DNA of 64,000 bases from Lachnospiraceae bacterium oral taxon 096 (GCA_018141845.1 CP073340.1:1451001-1515000); one strand, 5' to 3'; numbered from the stretch's first letter, positions 7,936 to 14,986 are shown. The notes: a model not told the origin generated them from the letters alone. Numbers and translations: made by a program.

Positions 7936-8553
7936 ATGAGTAAATACTATTCTATCAGAGAATTTTCAAGAATTTTAGGAGTATCAGCCCAAACACTTAG
8001 AAATTGGGATGCAAACGGTAAACTTCATCCACATCATGTGTCTAGTAATGGATACAGATATTATTCTCATGAACAATTAAATCAGGTTATGAATATAAAA
8101 TCTGATTTGAATAGAATTGTCATTGGATATTGCAGAGTTTCAAGCAATAAACAAAAAGATGATTTAGAAAGACAAATAGAGAATATGAAGCTGTATCTAA
8201 ATACTCAAGGGAAACCTTATGAAATAATTTCGGATATAGGTTCTGGAATTAATTATAAGAAAAAGGGTTTAAGAGAATTAATTAAACGTATATCTCAAAA
8301 TAAAGTGGAAAAAGTTGTAGTTCTTTACAAAGACAGACTACTAAGATTTGGATTTGAATTAGTTGAATATGTTGCAAGTTTATATAATTGTGACATAGAA
8401 ATAATTGATAATACAGAAAAATCAGAACAGCAAGAGCTTGTAGAAGATTTAGTTCAAATTATCACAGTTTTTAGTTGTAAATTACAAGGCAAACGTGCTA
8501 ATAAAGCTAGAAAATTAGTAAATGAATTAATTGAGGTTGACAGTGAAAAATGA
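7936..8553 (+). CDS. tnpA: IS607 serine recombinase (transposase TnpA)
   Basis: A 205-residue protein with an N-terminal MerR-like HTH (IREFSRILGVSAQTLRNWD, residues 7-25) followed by a small serine recombinase domain. The catalytic Ser lies in GYCRVSSNKQ (S69), and the conserved arginines are in KDRLLRFGFE. This reversed order, DNA-binding domain first, is the hallmark of IS607 transposases. The nearest GGAGG (7913-7917) is 18 bases from ATG, an unusually long distance, and both copies share it. The stop overlaps the tnpB start by four bases (ATGA). It should catalyse excision and insertion at GG sites. Confidence 0.95.
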   Translation: MSKYYSIREFSRILGVSAQTLRNWDANGKLHPHHVSSNGYRYYSHEQLNQVMNIKSDLNRIVIGYCRVSSNKQKDDLERQIENMKLYLNTQGKPYEIISDIGSGINYKKKGLRELIKRISQNKVEKVVVLYKDRLLRFGFELVEYVASLYNCDIEIIDNTEKSEQQELVEDLVQIITVFSCKLQGKRANKARKLVNELIEVDSEK

Positions 8554-9725
8554 TAAAATCAATAAAAATCAGACTATACCCAAATAATAAACAGATTACT
8601 AAACTATTTCAATATGCTGGATGTGCGAGATTTGCTTACAATTGGGCTATTGCAAAGGAACAAGAGAACTATAAGCAAAAAAATAAATTCTTATCGGATA
8701 ATGAATTACGAAAAGAATTTACACAGCTAAAGAAACTGCCAGAGTATAGATGGTTAAATGAAGTAAGTAATAATGTAACAAAGCAAGCAATCAAAGATGC
8801 TTGTAATGCCTATAAAAAATTTTTCAAAGGGCAATGCAAATATCCTAAATTTAAAAGTAAAAAGCATTCAACTCCTTCTTTTTATCAAGATACTGGTAAA
8901 ATTCAGTTTACAGATACTCATGTAAAAGTCGAAGGATTTTCAATGAGTAAAAGACGAAATAAACAAAAATTGAATTGGATTAGACTTTGTGAAAAAGAAA
9001 GAATACCAATTAACTGTAAATACTTAAATCCACGCTTTACATATGATGGATTGTATTGGTATGTATCCATTGGAATTGAAGTAGATGACAATAATAATCT
9101 TCCATCAAATGATGGTGTCGGAATTGATTTAGGTATTAAAAACTTAGCAGTTTGTTCTGATGGAAATACTTATAAGAACATAAATAAAACACAAAAAGTA
9201 AGAAAAATAGAAAAGAAAAAACGCAGGTTACAGCGTTCAATATCAAGAAGATATGAGAAAAATAAGAAAGGAGGCAGTTATTGTAAAACAAGTAACATAA
9301 TAAAAAGAGAAAAAGAACTTTTAAAAGTAATAAAACGATTAACAAATATTCGTCAAAACTACTTACATCAGACAACATCTGAAATCATAAAGCGAAAACC
9401 AAGTTTTATCTGTATGGAAGATTTGAATGTAAGTGGAATGATGAAAAATAAGCATTTATCCAAAGCAGTACAACAACAATGCTTTTATGAATTTAGAAAG
9501 CAGATTGAGTATAAGTCTAACTGGAATAATATTTCAGTCATTATAGCAGACAGATTCTTTCCAAGTTCTAAACTATGTAGTTGTTGTGGAAATATTAAAA
9601 AAGATTTGAAACTGTCTGACAGAATTTATAAATGTGAATGTGGAAACATCATAGATAGAGATTTTCAAGCAAGTTTGAATCTAAAGCAGTATGGAGAGAA
9701 TGTTTTAAAACAATCTGTAGTGTAA
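8550..9725 (+). CDS. tnpB: TnpB RNA-guided nuclease of IS607 copy 1
   Basis: A 391-residue TnpB, the ancestor type of Cas12. The RuvC residues are all present: Asp in GIDLGIKNLA, Glu in CMEDLNVSG, and Asp in IDRDFQASLNL. The zinc ribbon CSCC ... CECG lies between the last two. The N-terminal MIKSIKIRLYPN and FQYAGCARFAYNWA segments are typical. Nothing is truncated, so it is probably active. Family members cut DNA next to a target-adjacent motif under guidance of an RNA made from the element's right end, which helps keep the element at donor sites. Translation is coupled to tnpA by the ATGA overlap. Confidence 0.95.
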   Translation: MIKSIKIRLYPNNKQITKLFQYAGCARFAYNWAIAKEQENYKQKNKFLSDNELRKEFTQLKKLPEYRWLNEVSNNVTKQAIKDACNAYKKFFKGQCKYPKFKSKKHSTPSFYQDTGKIQFTDTHVKVEGFSMSKRRNKQKLNWIRLCEKERIPINCKYLNPRFTYDGLYWYVSIGIEVDDNNNLPSNDGVGIDLGIKNLAVCSDGNTYKNINKTQKVRKIEKKKRRLQRSISRRYEKNKKGGSYCKTSNIIKREKELLKVIKRLTNIRQNYLHQTTSEIIKRKPSFICMEDLNVSGMMKNKHLSKAVQQQCFYEFRKQIEYKSNWNNISVIIADRFFPSSKLCSCCGNIKKDLKLSDRIYKCECGNIIDRDFQASLNLKQYGENVLKQSVV

Positions 9726-9895
9726 CACTTTAAAGTTATTACAGATATGTACCGAACGTTAATAGGGAATTGACGCCTACGGAGAGTACAAGAACTTGTA
9801 ATTAGTATTTGAATTTATTCAGTATGAAAGCATACTCGATGAAGTAGGAATGAAACATAAAAGTTTATTAGCTTTTTATAAGTTTTCAGTAACGG
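9726..9895 (+). ncRNA. Putative TnpB guide (omega) RNA scaffold, copy 1
   Basis: The 170 bases between the tnpB stop and the right end contain no gene but ordered structure: hairpin AGTATG-AAAG-CATACT (9821-9836), the segment GATGAAGTAGGAAT, then a longer hairpin (9852-9863 with 9872-9887) ending eight bases before the element boundary. GATGAAGcAGGAAT followed by a terminal hairpin is characteristic of RNAs paired with TnpB. The guide would be the host sequence starting just after 9895. The 5' limit is not known and may lie inside tnpB. Confidence 0.7.
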
Positions 9896-9936
9896 AAGAG
9901 GAATAATTAGAGCTTTTCGGGCGTAGAGTGGCTTGA

Positions 9937-10056
9937 GTGGAAGATATTTTAGCTGCAGTTGATCCTGAGGACAATGATCTTTTAAATGATGCCATTATTG
10001 AAAATCAGCAGACCGTTGAGATGACCGACATCTACCGTGAAATCATTGATGGAACA
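9937..10056 (+). pseudogene. Fragment of a CorA-type magnesium transporter gene
   Basis: About 40 codons (EDILAAVDPEDNDLLNDAII, then ENQQTVEMTDIYREIIDGT) match the cytoplasmic helix leading into the first membrane segment of CorA proteins, where families read ENxxAIEM-xIYxxILxGT. The similarity breaks off right after GT, just before the membrane part should begin, and there is a stop immediately upstream in frame. Both ends of the gene are missing. The remnant lies between IS607 copy 1 and a tRNA. Family assignment is by motif memory, so confidence is moderate. Confidence 0.5.
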
Positions 10057-10109
10057 GGACAATATGTTCTAAAAAAAATAGGCCGTGGTATACCACAGCC
10101 TAAGATTCG

Positions 10110-10193
10110 TGCAGAAAAAGGGACTTGAACCCTCAAGGTATTGCTACCACACGGACCTGAACCGTGCGCGTCTGCCAATTCCGCCATTTCTGC
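10110..10193 (-). tRNA. tRNA-Leu (anticodon CAG)
   Basis: Class II tRNA with long variable arm. The acceptor GCAGAAA pairs with TTTCTGC, with discriminator A at 10110. The anticodon stem CACGG/CCGTG encloses TTCAGGT, giving CAG. The T arm is GAGGGTTCAAGTCCC. CCA is not encoded. Its promoter (minus) is TTGACT (10232-10227), 17 bases, TATACT (10209-10204). Confidence 0.95.
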
Positions 10194-10203
10194 TTGCCGT
10201 AAT

Positions 10204-10295
10204 AGTATAGGTGAAGTTAAAAGAAAAGTCAAGAGAATATATTTTTTTAAAAAATAAAAAAAGTGCTTGCATTATTTGAAAATAGATGATATACT
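10204..10295. promoter_or_regulatory. Divergent promoters for two leucine tRNAs
   Basis: On the minus strand TTGACT (10232-10227) and TATACT (10209-10204) are 17 bases apart and drive tRNA-Leu(CAG). On the plus strand TTGCAT (10267-10272) and TATACT (10290-10295) are 17 bases apart and drive tRNA-Leu(AAG). The region between them is A/T-rich. Confidence 0.8.
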
Positions 10296-10321
10296 CTTGA
10301 ATGTCCTTAAGAGAGGGATAT

Positions 10322-10405
10322 GCGGGGATGCTGGAATTGGCAGACAGGCTAGACTAAGGATCTAGTGATTGTATGATCGTGAGGGTTCAAGTCCCTTTTC
10401 CCGCA
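10322..10405 (+). tRNA. tRNA-Leu (anticodon AAG)
   Basis: Class II tRNA: the acceptor GCGGGGA pairs with TTCCCGC and the discriminator is A at 10405. The anticodon stem CTAGA/TCTAG encloses CTAAGGA, giving AAG. A long variable arm and GAGGGTTCAAGTCCC T arm follow. CCA is not encoded. A34 implies deamination to inosine to read CUU and CUC. A terminator follows at once. Confidence 0.95.
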
Positions 10406-10409
10406 CGGC

Positions 10410-10443
10410 AGAGAGCAGGAACGAGAGTTTCTGCTCTCTTTCT
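10410..10443 (+). terminator. Terminator of tRNA-Leu(AAG)
   Basis: AGAGAGCAG and CTGCTCTCT pair around GAACGAGAGTTT, followed by TTTCT. It separates the tRNA from the orphan RNA transcription unit downstream. Confidence 0.8.
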
Positions 10444-10468
10444 ATTGATATCATAGTAAAAATTAATA

Positions 10469-10497
10469 TTGCATATTTTCTTTAAGAATGTTATATT
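10469..10497 (+). promoter_or_regulatory. Promoter of the orphan RNA
   Basis: TTGCAT (10469-10474), a 17-base spacer and TATATT (10492-10497) form a good vegetative promoter, with the start expected at about 10503-10505, exactly where the RNA's closing stem begins. Confidence 0.75.
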
Positions 10498-10500
10498 TAG

Positions 10501-10866
10501 AAGGTATTATTTTTGATTGCAATCGGTAATACACGAAACTGCATTGAGAACCCAAGGTGGTGGATGACCGCCGTGTTGGCTAATGCACAGAGGGAGTGGA
10601 TGCAGGAGAGGGTAATGCAGTAGACACATTTGGAAGTAAGATTTAGAGATGCCCCGCAACAGAATTGATCACTTTGTTAGTATTGTAGCATCAATAACTT
10701 TTATCACTGAATGTTGGTTATGCCTAGTATGAGTAGTATTGAGCTGTGAACTGCAGATGTTAATGAGAAAATCCATAGGCGGCTTTTGTTTCGCAAGTGG
10801 AGCAGGAGTAATACCCTTGTTATCATTAAACTACGCGCCATATCATTTTTGATATGGCGTTTTTTC
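10501..10866 (+). ncRNA. Orphan structured RNA of about 365 nt, class not recognised
   Basis: This stretch has its own promoter and its own terminator, no credible reading frame on either strand, and long-range pairing. GGTATTA at the 5' end (10503-10509) pairs with TAATACC near the 3' end (10809-10815). TGCATT (10540-10545) pairs with AATGCA (10582-10587). Inside that, CCAA (10552-10555) pairs with TTGG (10576-10579) and GGTGGT (10556-10561) with ACCGCC (10567-10572) around GGATG. It ends in a perfect 10-bp terminator hairpin. It is not RNase P RNA (found elsewhere in the window), and lacks the tRNA-like end of tmRNA and the GGAAG-type S-domain loop of SRP RNA. It is also longer than typical 6S RNA. 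It could be a diverged known class. Confidence 0.7.
10836..10866 (+). terminator. Terminator of the orphan RNA
   Basis: A perfect 10-bp stem CGCCATATCA/TGATATGGCG with a TTTT loop is followed by six T. The tract is only on the plus strand, which fixes the RNA's orientation. Confidence 0.92.
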
Positions 10867-10875
10867 ATTTTCTGG

Positions 10876-10917
10876 GATATAATTAGGTAATGCTAATTAG
10901 GGATACCTAATTATATC
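10876..10917. repeat. Perfect 14-bp inverted repeat before the LRAT-like gene
   Basis: GATATAATTAGGTA (10876-10889) and its exact reverse complement (10904-10917) flank a 14-base spacer that itself contains TAATTAGG-like sequence. The right arm ends two bases before the GGGAGG ribosome site of the next gene. It could be an operator, a transcript hairpin affecting translation, or a footprint of a mobile element. No T tract follows, so it is not a terminator. Confidence 0.85.
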
Positions 10918-10929
10918 TGGGAGGTGAAT

Positions 10930-11634
10930 ATGTTACTTGCACTTGTGATTGCGGCAACAGTATTGAAAAAGAAGGTCGGAGATCGGCCAAATAGAGAGAG
11001 AAAAGTGAATGAAAGGGATACCGCATGGGAGAATGTGCAGGAGAATCAGATGTGGTGTTTGCAGAGATATCGAAAAAGTGACAGGGCAAGAATTCTCAAT
11101 GCACAAAATATTCAAATGGCGTGGGGCACATGGTCTGCGATGGAAGATAAGTTTTTTCGACTGAGCAGTGGACAATTTTTTAGAGCAGGTGATGTTATTG
11201 GAATTGACCGAGGACTGTATCGACATTTTGGAGTCTATGTGGGCGATGGAAAAGTGATTCACTACGCAGCAGATGATGGAGATTTTGGAAGAAATCCAAG
11301 CGTGAGAGAGACGACAATAAAAGATTTTAGTAAAAATATAGATGATATCTTTGTGTTGCATTTTCCAGGAGAGGGAAGGGCACCAGAGAAAATAAGAAAA
11401 AAGATGTCAAGACATTACAAAACAGAAAAAAGAGGCTTGTGTGACTTTTTATTTCGAGAAAAATATGAGTTGTTTTCAGCAGAAGAAACTGTAAAAAGAG
11501 CCTATCAAAGACTTGGGGAATGTGCCTATAATTTGACGAGAAATAATTGTGAACATTTTGCACTGTGGTGTAAGACAGGAGTTTCCGCTTCTAGGCAGGT
11601 GGATCGGTTTGTAAGTGAATTGGTTGGTATATAA
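10930..11634 (+). CDS. LRAT-domain (NlpC/P60-superfamily) protein
   Basis: A 234-residue protein. After a short hydrophobic N-terminus and a charged stretch comes an LRAT-like fold: GDVIGIDRGLYRHFGVYVGDG (88-107) with His99, a second His in VIHYA (111), and the catalytic-type NCEHF motif (206-210) with Cys207. LRAT proteins are permuted papain-like enzymes that use a His/His/Cys set for acyl transfer or hydrolysis of lipids or amides. In bacteria their roles are mostly unknown. ATG at 10930 is chosen because GGGAGG (10919-10924) is well placed; a GTG at 10924 overlaps that site. It stands alone between a terminator and the dnaG promoter. The substrate cannot be inferred. Confidence 0.8.
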   Translation: MLLALVIAATVLKKKVGDRPNRERKVNERDTAWENVQENQMWCLQRYRKSDRARILNAQNIQMAWGTWSAMEDKFFRLSSGQFFRAGDVIGIDRGLYRHFGVYVGDGKVIHYAADDGDFGRNPSVRETTIKDFSKNIDDIFVLHFPGEGRAPEKIRKKMSRHYKTEKRGLCDFLFREKYELFSAEETVKRAYQRLGECAYNLTRNNCEHFALWCKTGVSASRQVDRFVSELVGI

Positions 11635-11651
11635 TATAAAAAAGTAGTATA

Positions 11652-11689
11652 AAAAAGCTGTCGAGTGTGACAGCTTTTTGTGATATAAT
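11652..11689 (+). promoter_or_regulatory. Terminator of LRAT gene overlapping the dnaG promoter
   Basis: AAAGCTGTC and GACAGCTTT pair around GAGTGT, with TTTTT included at the end (to 11679): an intrinsic terminator. An extended -10, TG-A-TATAAT (11681-11689), begins two bases later and probably starts the dnaG operon. The -35 (TCGAGT, 11661-11666) is weak and lies inside the hairpin. Confidence 0.7.
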
Positions 11690-11720
11690 ACAAAAATATA
11701 TGTGAAAAAAGAAAGGAAGG

Positions 11721-13502
11721 ATGGACTTGTACTATTCAGAAGAAACAATTGAAGAGGTCAGATCAGCAAGTGATATAGTGGATGTTGTCTCTTCCTATGT
11801 GAAGATTCAAAAAAGAGGAGCCCAATATATGGGACTTTGCCCATTTCATAATGAGAAGACCCCTTCCTTTTCGGTATCGCCATCAAAGCAGATGTATTAC
11901 TGCTTTGGCTGTGGGGCTGGTGGAAATGTCATCACTTTTATTATGCAATATGAGAATCTAACTTTTATAGAGGCACTAAAGTTTCTAGCTGAGCGTTCAA
12001 ATATTGCATTGCCACAGAAAGAAGAAACACAAGGGGAAAGAAAGACTCGCAGTGAAAAAAATATTTTGTTAGAAATCAATAAATTGGCGGCAATGTATTT
12101 CTATCATCAACTCAGACAACCACAGGGGGATCAGGCCAGAGATTATTTGTTGGCAAGAGGATTATCTGCAGAGGACATTGTTCACTTTGGTCTGGGATTT
12201 TCAAATAAAACTTCGGATGACTTGTATCGCTATTTAAAGAGCAAAGGATATGACGATGCTATTTTAAAGCAAACAGGACTTGTGACGGTGGAAGAGCGGG
12301 GAAGCAGAGATAAGTTTTGGAATCGAGTGATGTTTCCTATTCTGGATGTCAATAGTCGAGTGATTGGCTTTGGTGGGCGAGTGATGGGCGATGGAATGCC
12401 CAAGTACTTGAATTCGCCGGAGACAAAATTATTTGACAAGAGTAAAAACTTGTATGGTCTTAATTTTGCACGCTATTCGAGGAAGGAGGATATGATTCTT
12501 TGCGAGGGATATATGGATGTGATTGCCCTTCAGCGGGCAGGATTTGTCAATGCAGTGGCTTCTCTTGGAACAGCACTGACCATTTCTCATGTTCAACTAC
12601 TTCGTCGGTATGTAAAGCGGGTGATTTTGGCCTATGATTCAGATGGAGCAGGAATCAATGCGGCCAGGCGAGCAATTGGGCTTTTGCGGGAAGCAGGAAT
12701 GAGTGCCCGAGTATTGAATATGCAGCCATACAAAGATCCAGATGAATTTATTAAAAATTTGGGCAAAGATGCCTATCAAGAGCGGATTGATCGGGCAAAA
12801 AATGCATTTTTGTGGGAAATTGATGTGCTTGAAAAAGAATTTGATCTTCATGATCCTGAGCAGCAGACGGATTTTCAGCGAAAAGTGGCCGAAAGATTGT
12901 GTAGCTTTCAGGACGGATTGGAGAGAGAAAACTATATGCAAGCTGTCTGCAAGGAGCATTTTATTGCCTATGAGGATATGCGTCGCATGGTCAATGGAAT
13001 GGGGGCACAAGTACAGCTACAAAATGCTATTCAAAGTCAGAGAGAGAAAGAAAAAGAAAAGCATTCGATCCAGCGCAGGGAAAAGGAAGATGGAATAAAA
13101 AAGAGTCAGAGGCTTTTACTCACTTGGATGATTGAGGATGCAAAGGTATTTGAAAAAATTAAAAACTATATCTCGCCCTCTGATTTCATTGAGAAAATTT
13201 ATCAAGATGTGGCAACAAGGATCTATCAAGATTATGAAAAGGGTGTGGTAAATCCCGCAGCGATTCTTGATGAATATATGGAAGATGAGGAGTTACAAAA
13301 ACAGATTACCAGGCTATTTCATGCAGAGCTTTTAGGGGAGGTGACAGAGAAAGAGAAGAAGAAGGCAATGGAAGAGAGTATTTTGAAATTGAAGTTGGCC
13401 AGTCTTGACTTGCGTGCAAAGTCAGCACTCAGTCCGACACAATTTCAAGAAATTATTTTAGAGCAGGCACAATGGAGAAAGAAGGGAGTACATATTGAAT
13501 AG
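11721..13502 (+). CDS. dnaG: DNA primase
   Basis: A 593-residue primase that makes RNA primers for replication. The N-terminal CHC2 zinc site is Cys40, His43, Cys61 and Cys64 (CPFH ... CFGC). The TOPRIM catalytic core follows with Glu262 in ILCEGYMDVIAL and the acidic AYDSDGAG and KDPDEFI motifs. The C-terminal region, which usually binds the DnaB helicase, is present. An AAGGAAGG site precedes ATG at 11721. The stop overlaps the trmK start by one base. The rpoD gene that usually follows dnaG in Firmicutes is not here. Confidence 0.97.
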   Translation: MDLYYSEETIEEVRSASDIVDVVSSYVKIQKRGAQYMGLCPFHNEKTPSFSVSPSKQMYYCFGCGAGGNVITFIMQYENLTFIEALKFLAERSNIALPQKEETQGERKTRSEKNILLEINKLAAMYFYHQLRQPQGDQARDYLLARGLSAEDIVHFGLGFSNKTSDDLYRYLKSKGYDDAILKQTGLVTVEERGSRDKFWNRVMFPILDVNSRVIGFGGRVMGDGMPKYLNSPETKLFDKSKNLYGLNFARYSRKEDMILCEGYMDVIALQRAGFVNAVASLGTALTISHVQLLRRYVKRVILAYDSDGAGINAARRAIGLLREAGMSARVLNMQPYKDPDEFIKNLGKDAYQERIDRAKNAFLWEIDVLEKEFDLHDPEQQTDFQRKVAERLCSFQDGLERENYMQAVCKEHFIAYEDMRRMVNGMGAQVQLQNAIQSQREKEKEKHSIQRREKEDGIKKSQRLLLTWMIEDAKVFEKIKNYISPSDFIEKIYQDVATRIYQDYEKGVVNPAAILDEYMEDEELQKQITRLFHAELLGEVTEKEKKKAMEESILKLKLASLDLRAKSALSPTQFQEIILEQAQWRKKGVHIE

Positions 13503-14224
13503 TGAAGAAGGTGAGGCTGTCAAGTAGATTAGAAAGAATTGCGAGTATGGTAAAAGACAATGCCATACTTGCTGATATTGGAACAGATCATGGATTTATT
13601 CCAGTGAAATTAGTTGATGAAGGACGGATTCAAAAGGCCATTGCCTGTGATTTGTGTTCGGGTCCACTTGAGCGTGCCAGAGCTCATATTCGGGAATATG
13701 GATTGGAAAATCAAATTGAGACAAGACTGTCTGATGGTTTGTGTGAGATTGTCGCAGGTGAAGTGGACACTGTGCTCATTGCGGGAATGGGAGGAGAACT
13801 CATTGTTCGCATACTAGAAGAAAGAAAAGACTTAAAAGAGGGCATAAAGGAGTATATTTTATCACCACATTCGGAGTGGTCACTTGTTCGCAAATACTTG
13901 TGGGCAAATGGATATTCCATTGTGGAAGAGGAAATGCTTTGTGAGGATCACAAATATTATATCATTTTGCGTGTGTTGCCAGAGCGAGATATGCGAGAAA
14001 AAACAGAAATCTATGCACTCTTTGGTGAGGATTTAATTCAAAAGAATCATCCTGTATTGAGGGAGTATCTTTTGAAGGAAAAAAAGAAATTTGTACAAAT
14101 TTTGTCTGGACTAGAGGATGGCGGTGAAAAGCTAAATCAGAGAAGGCAAGAAATTACACATTATATCTCGTGCGTTGAGGAGGCAGAACATGAAATGCAA
14201 GGAAATACTAGAAAATTTAAATAA
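13502..14224 (+). CDS. trmK: tRNA (adenine(22)-N1)-methyltransferase
   Basis: A 240-residue SAM-dependent methyltransferase of the TrmK/YqfN type, which makes m1A22 in tRNA. The SAM-binding loop reads LADIGTDHGFIPV, followed by AIACDLCSGPLERA and the GMGGELIVRIL region, then LSPHSEWSLVRKYLWANGY, all typical. It starts at GTG overlapping the dnaG stop (TAGTG), so it is translationally coupled. The C-terminal extension (about residues 160-240) is helical. The neighbouring dnaG and Nif3-like gene match the usual Firmicutes cluster minus rpoD. Confidence 0.92.
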   Translation: MKKVRLSSRLERIASMVKDNAILADIGTDHGFIPVKLVDEGRIQKAIACDLCSGPLERARAHIREYGLENQIETRLSDGLCEIVAGEVDTVLIAGMGGELIVRILEERKDLKEGIKEYILSPHSEWSLVRKYLWANGYSIVEEEMLCEDHKYYIILRVLPERDMREKTEIYALFGEDLIQKNHPVLREYLLKEKKKFVQILSGLEDGGEKLNQRRQEITHYISCVEEAEHEMQGNTRKFK

Positions 14225-14984
14225 GATTATGCCAATGGAGCTTGCCATGTCTTGGGACAATCCAGGACTACTTGTGGGAAGAAGAGATTGCTCTGTAAAG
14301 CGGATATTGTTGGCACTCGATGTCACAACAGAGGCAATTGAGCAGGCGGTTGCTCTGGGGGTAGATTTATTGATCACACATCATCCATTGATTTTTTCAC
14401 CACTAAAAAAGATTAATGATGAAGATATTTTTGGAAGCAGAATTCTTTCATTGGTTGAAAATCGTATCAATTATATTGCAATGCACACAAATTATGATGT
14501 GGCCATAGGATGTATGGGGGACTTGGCTGCAGAAAAAATAGAAATTCAGGGAAGACCACTGGAAGTCACAGGGCAGATCGATGGCGTGGAAATCGGTGTG
14601 GGAAAAGTGGGGAAATTAAAGAATGTTTGTACCTTGGAGGCCTTAATTGCTCATGTAAAGGCAAAGTTTTCACTGCCATTTGTCAGTGTCTATGGAGCAG
14701 AACTATTGGAAAATAAGCGAGTTGAGACAGTGGCTATTTCTCCAGGATCGGGAAAGGGGATGTATTCTTATGCAGTAGCAGCAGGAGCACAGGTTCTGAT
14801 TACAGGAGATATCACTCACCACGAGGCACTGGATGCCAGAGAAGCAGGGATTTGTATTATTGATGCTGGTCACTATGGACTGGAGCATATTTTTATGGAA
14901 GATATGGAAAAGAAAATCAAGAAATTTATGCCAAGAGTTGCCGTGTACAGAGTGCCATTTGCCATTCCTGTACAAGTGAGGTAA
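14190..14984 (+). CDS. Nif3-like dinuclear metal-center protein
   Basis: A 264-residue Nif3/YqfO-family protein. Metal-binding motifs are visible: LLITHHPLIFSPL, MHTNYDVA, GDITHHEALDA and IIDAGHYGLEHIFMEDM. The family forms hexameric rings with a two-metal site; suggested functions include GTP cyclohydrolase or hydrolase activity, but none is firmly established. It is the short form without the PII-like insertion seen in Bacillus YqfO. ATG at 14190 is chosen because GAGGAGG lies six bases ahead. It overlaps the end of trmK by 35 bases, indicating co-translation. Confidence 0.88.
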   Translation: MKCKEILENLNKIMPMELAMSWDNPGLLVGRRDCSVKRILLALDVTTEAIEQAVALGVDLLITHHPLIFSPLKKINDEDIFGSRILSLVENRINYIAMHTNYDVAIGCMGDLAAEKIEIQGRPLEVTGQIDGVEIGVGKVGKLKNVCTLEALIAHVKAKFSLPFVSVYGAELLENKRVETVAISPGSGKGMYSYAVAAGAQVLITGDITHHEALDAREAGICIIDAGHYGLEHIFMEDMEKKIKKFMPRVAVYRVPFAIPVQVR

Positions 14985-14986
14985 AA

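Larger units (their letters stand above)
7821..9895 (+). mobile_element. IS607-family element, copy 1 (tnpA-tnpB)
   Basis: The two copies in this window are identical except for a handful of bases, which fixes the ends: sequence shared with copy 2 begins after a GG at 7819-7820 and ends at a GG at 9894-9895. IS607 elements insert between two G residues without making a target duplication or having terminal inverted repeats, as seen here. Length is 2075 bp. Promoter-like boxes TTGATT (7866-7871), 17-base spacer and TAGAAT (7889-7894) lie in the left end. It carries a serine recombinase and an intact TnpB, and is inserted between the rplT terminator and a corA remnant. Confidence 0.92.

Noticed and set aside
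9136..9378. Minus-strand 80-codon frame inside tnpB (and its twin at 26052-26294)
   Set aside because: Leu/Phe-rich shadow of the Lys/Arg-rich TnpB region; identical in both copies simply because the elements are identical.
10764..10853. A 29-codon reading frame (ATGAGAAAATCC...) inside the orphan RNA
   Set aside because: No ribosome site precedes it, it runs into the terminator stem, and its composition is not protein-like. The pairing partners of the RNA overlap it.
10501..10866. Orphan RNA as tmRNA, SRP RNA or 6S RNA
   Set aside because: No tRNA-like end or tag frame, no GGAAG-type SRP loop, and it is too long and branched for 6S RNA. A diverged known class is still possible and is stated so.
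10501..10866. Retron msr-msd region
   Set aside because: No reverse transcriptase gene lies nearby on either strand.
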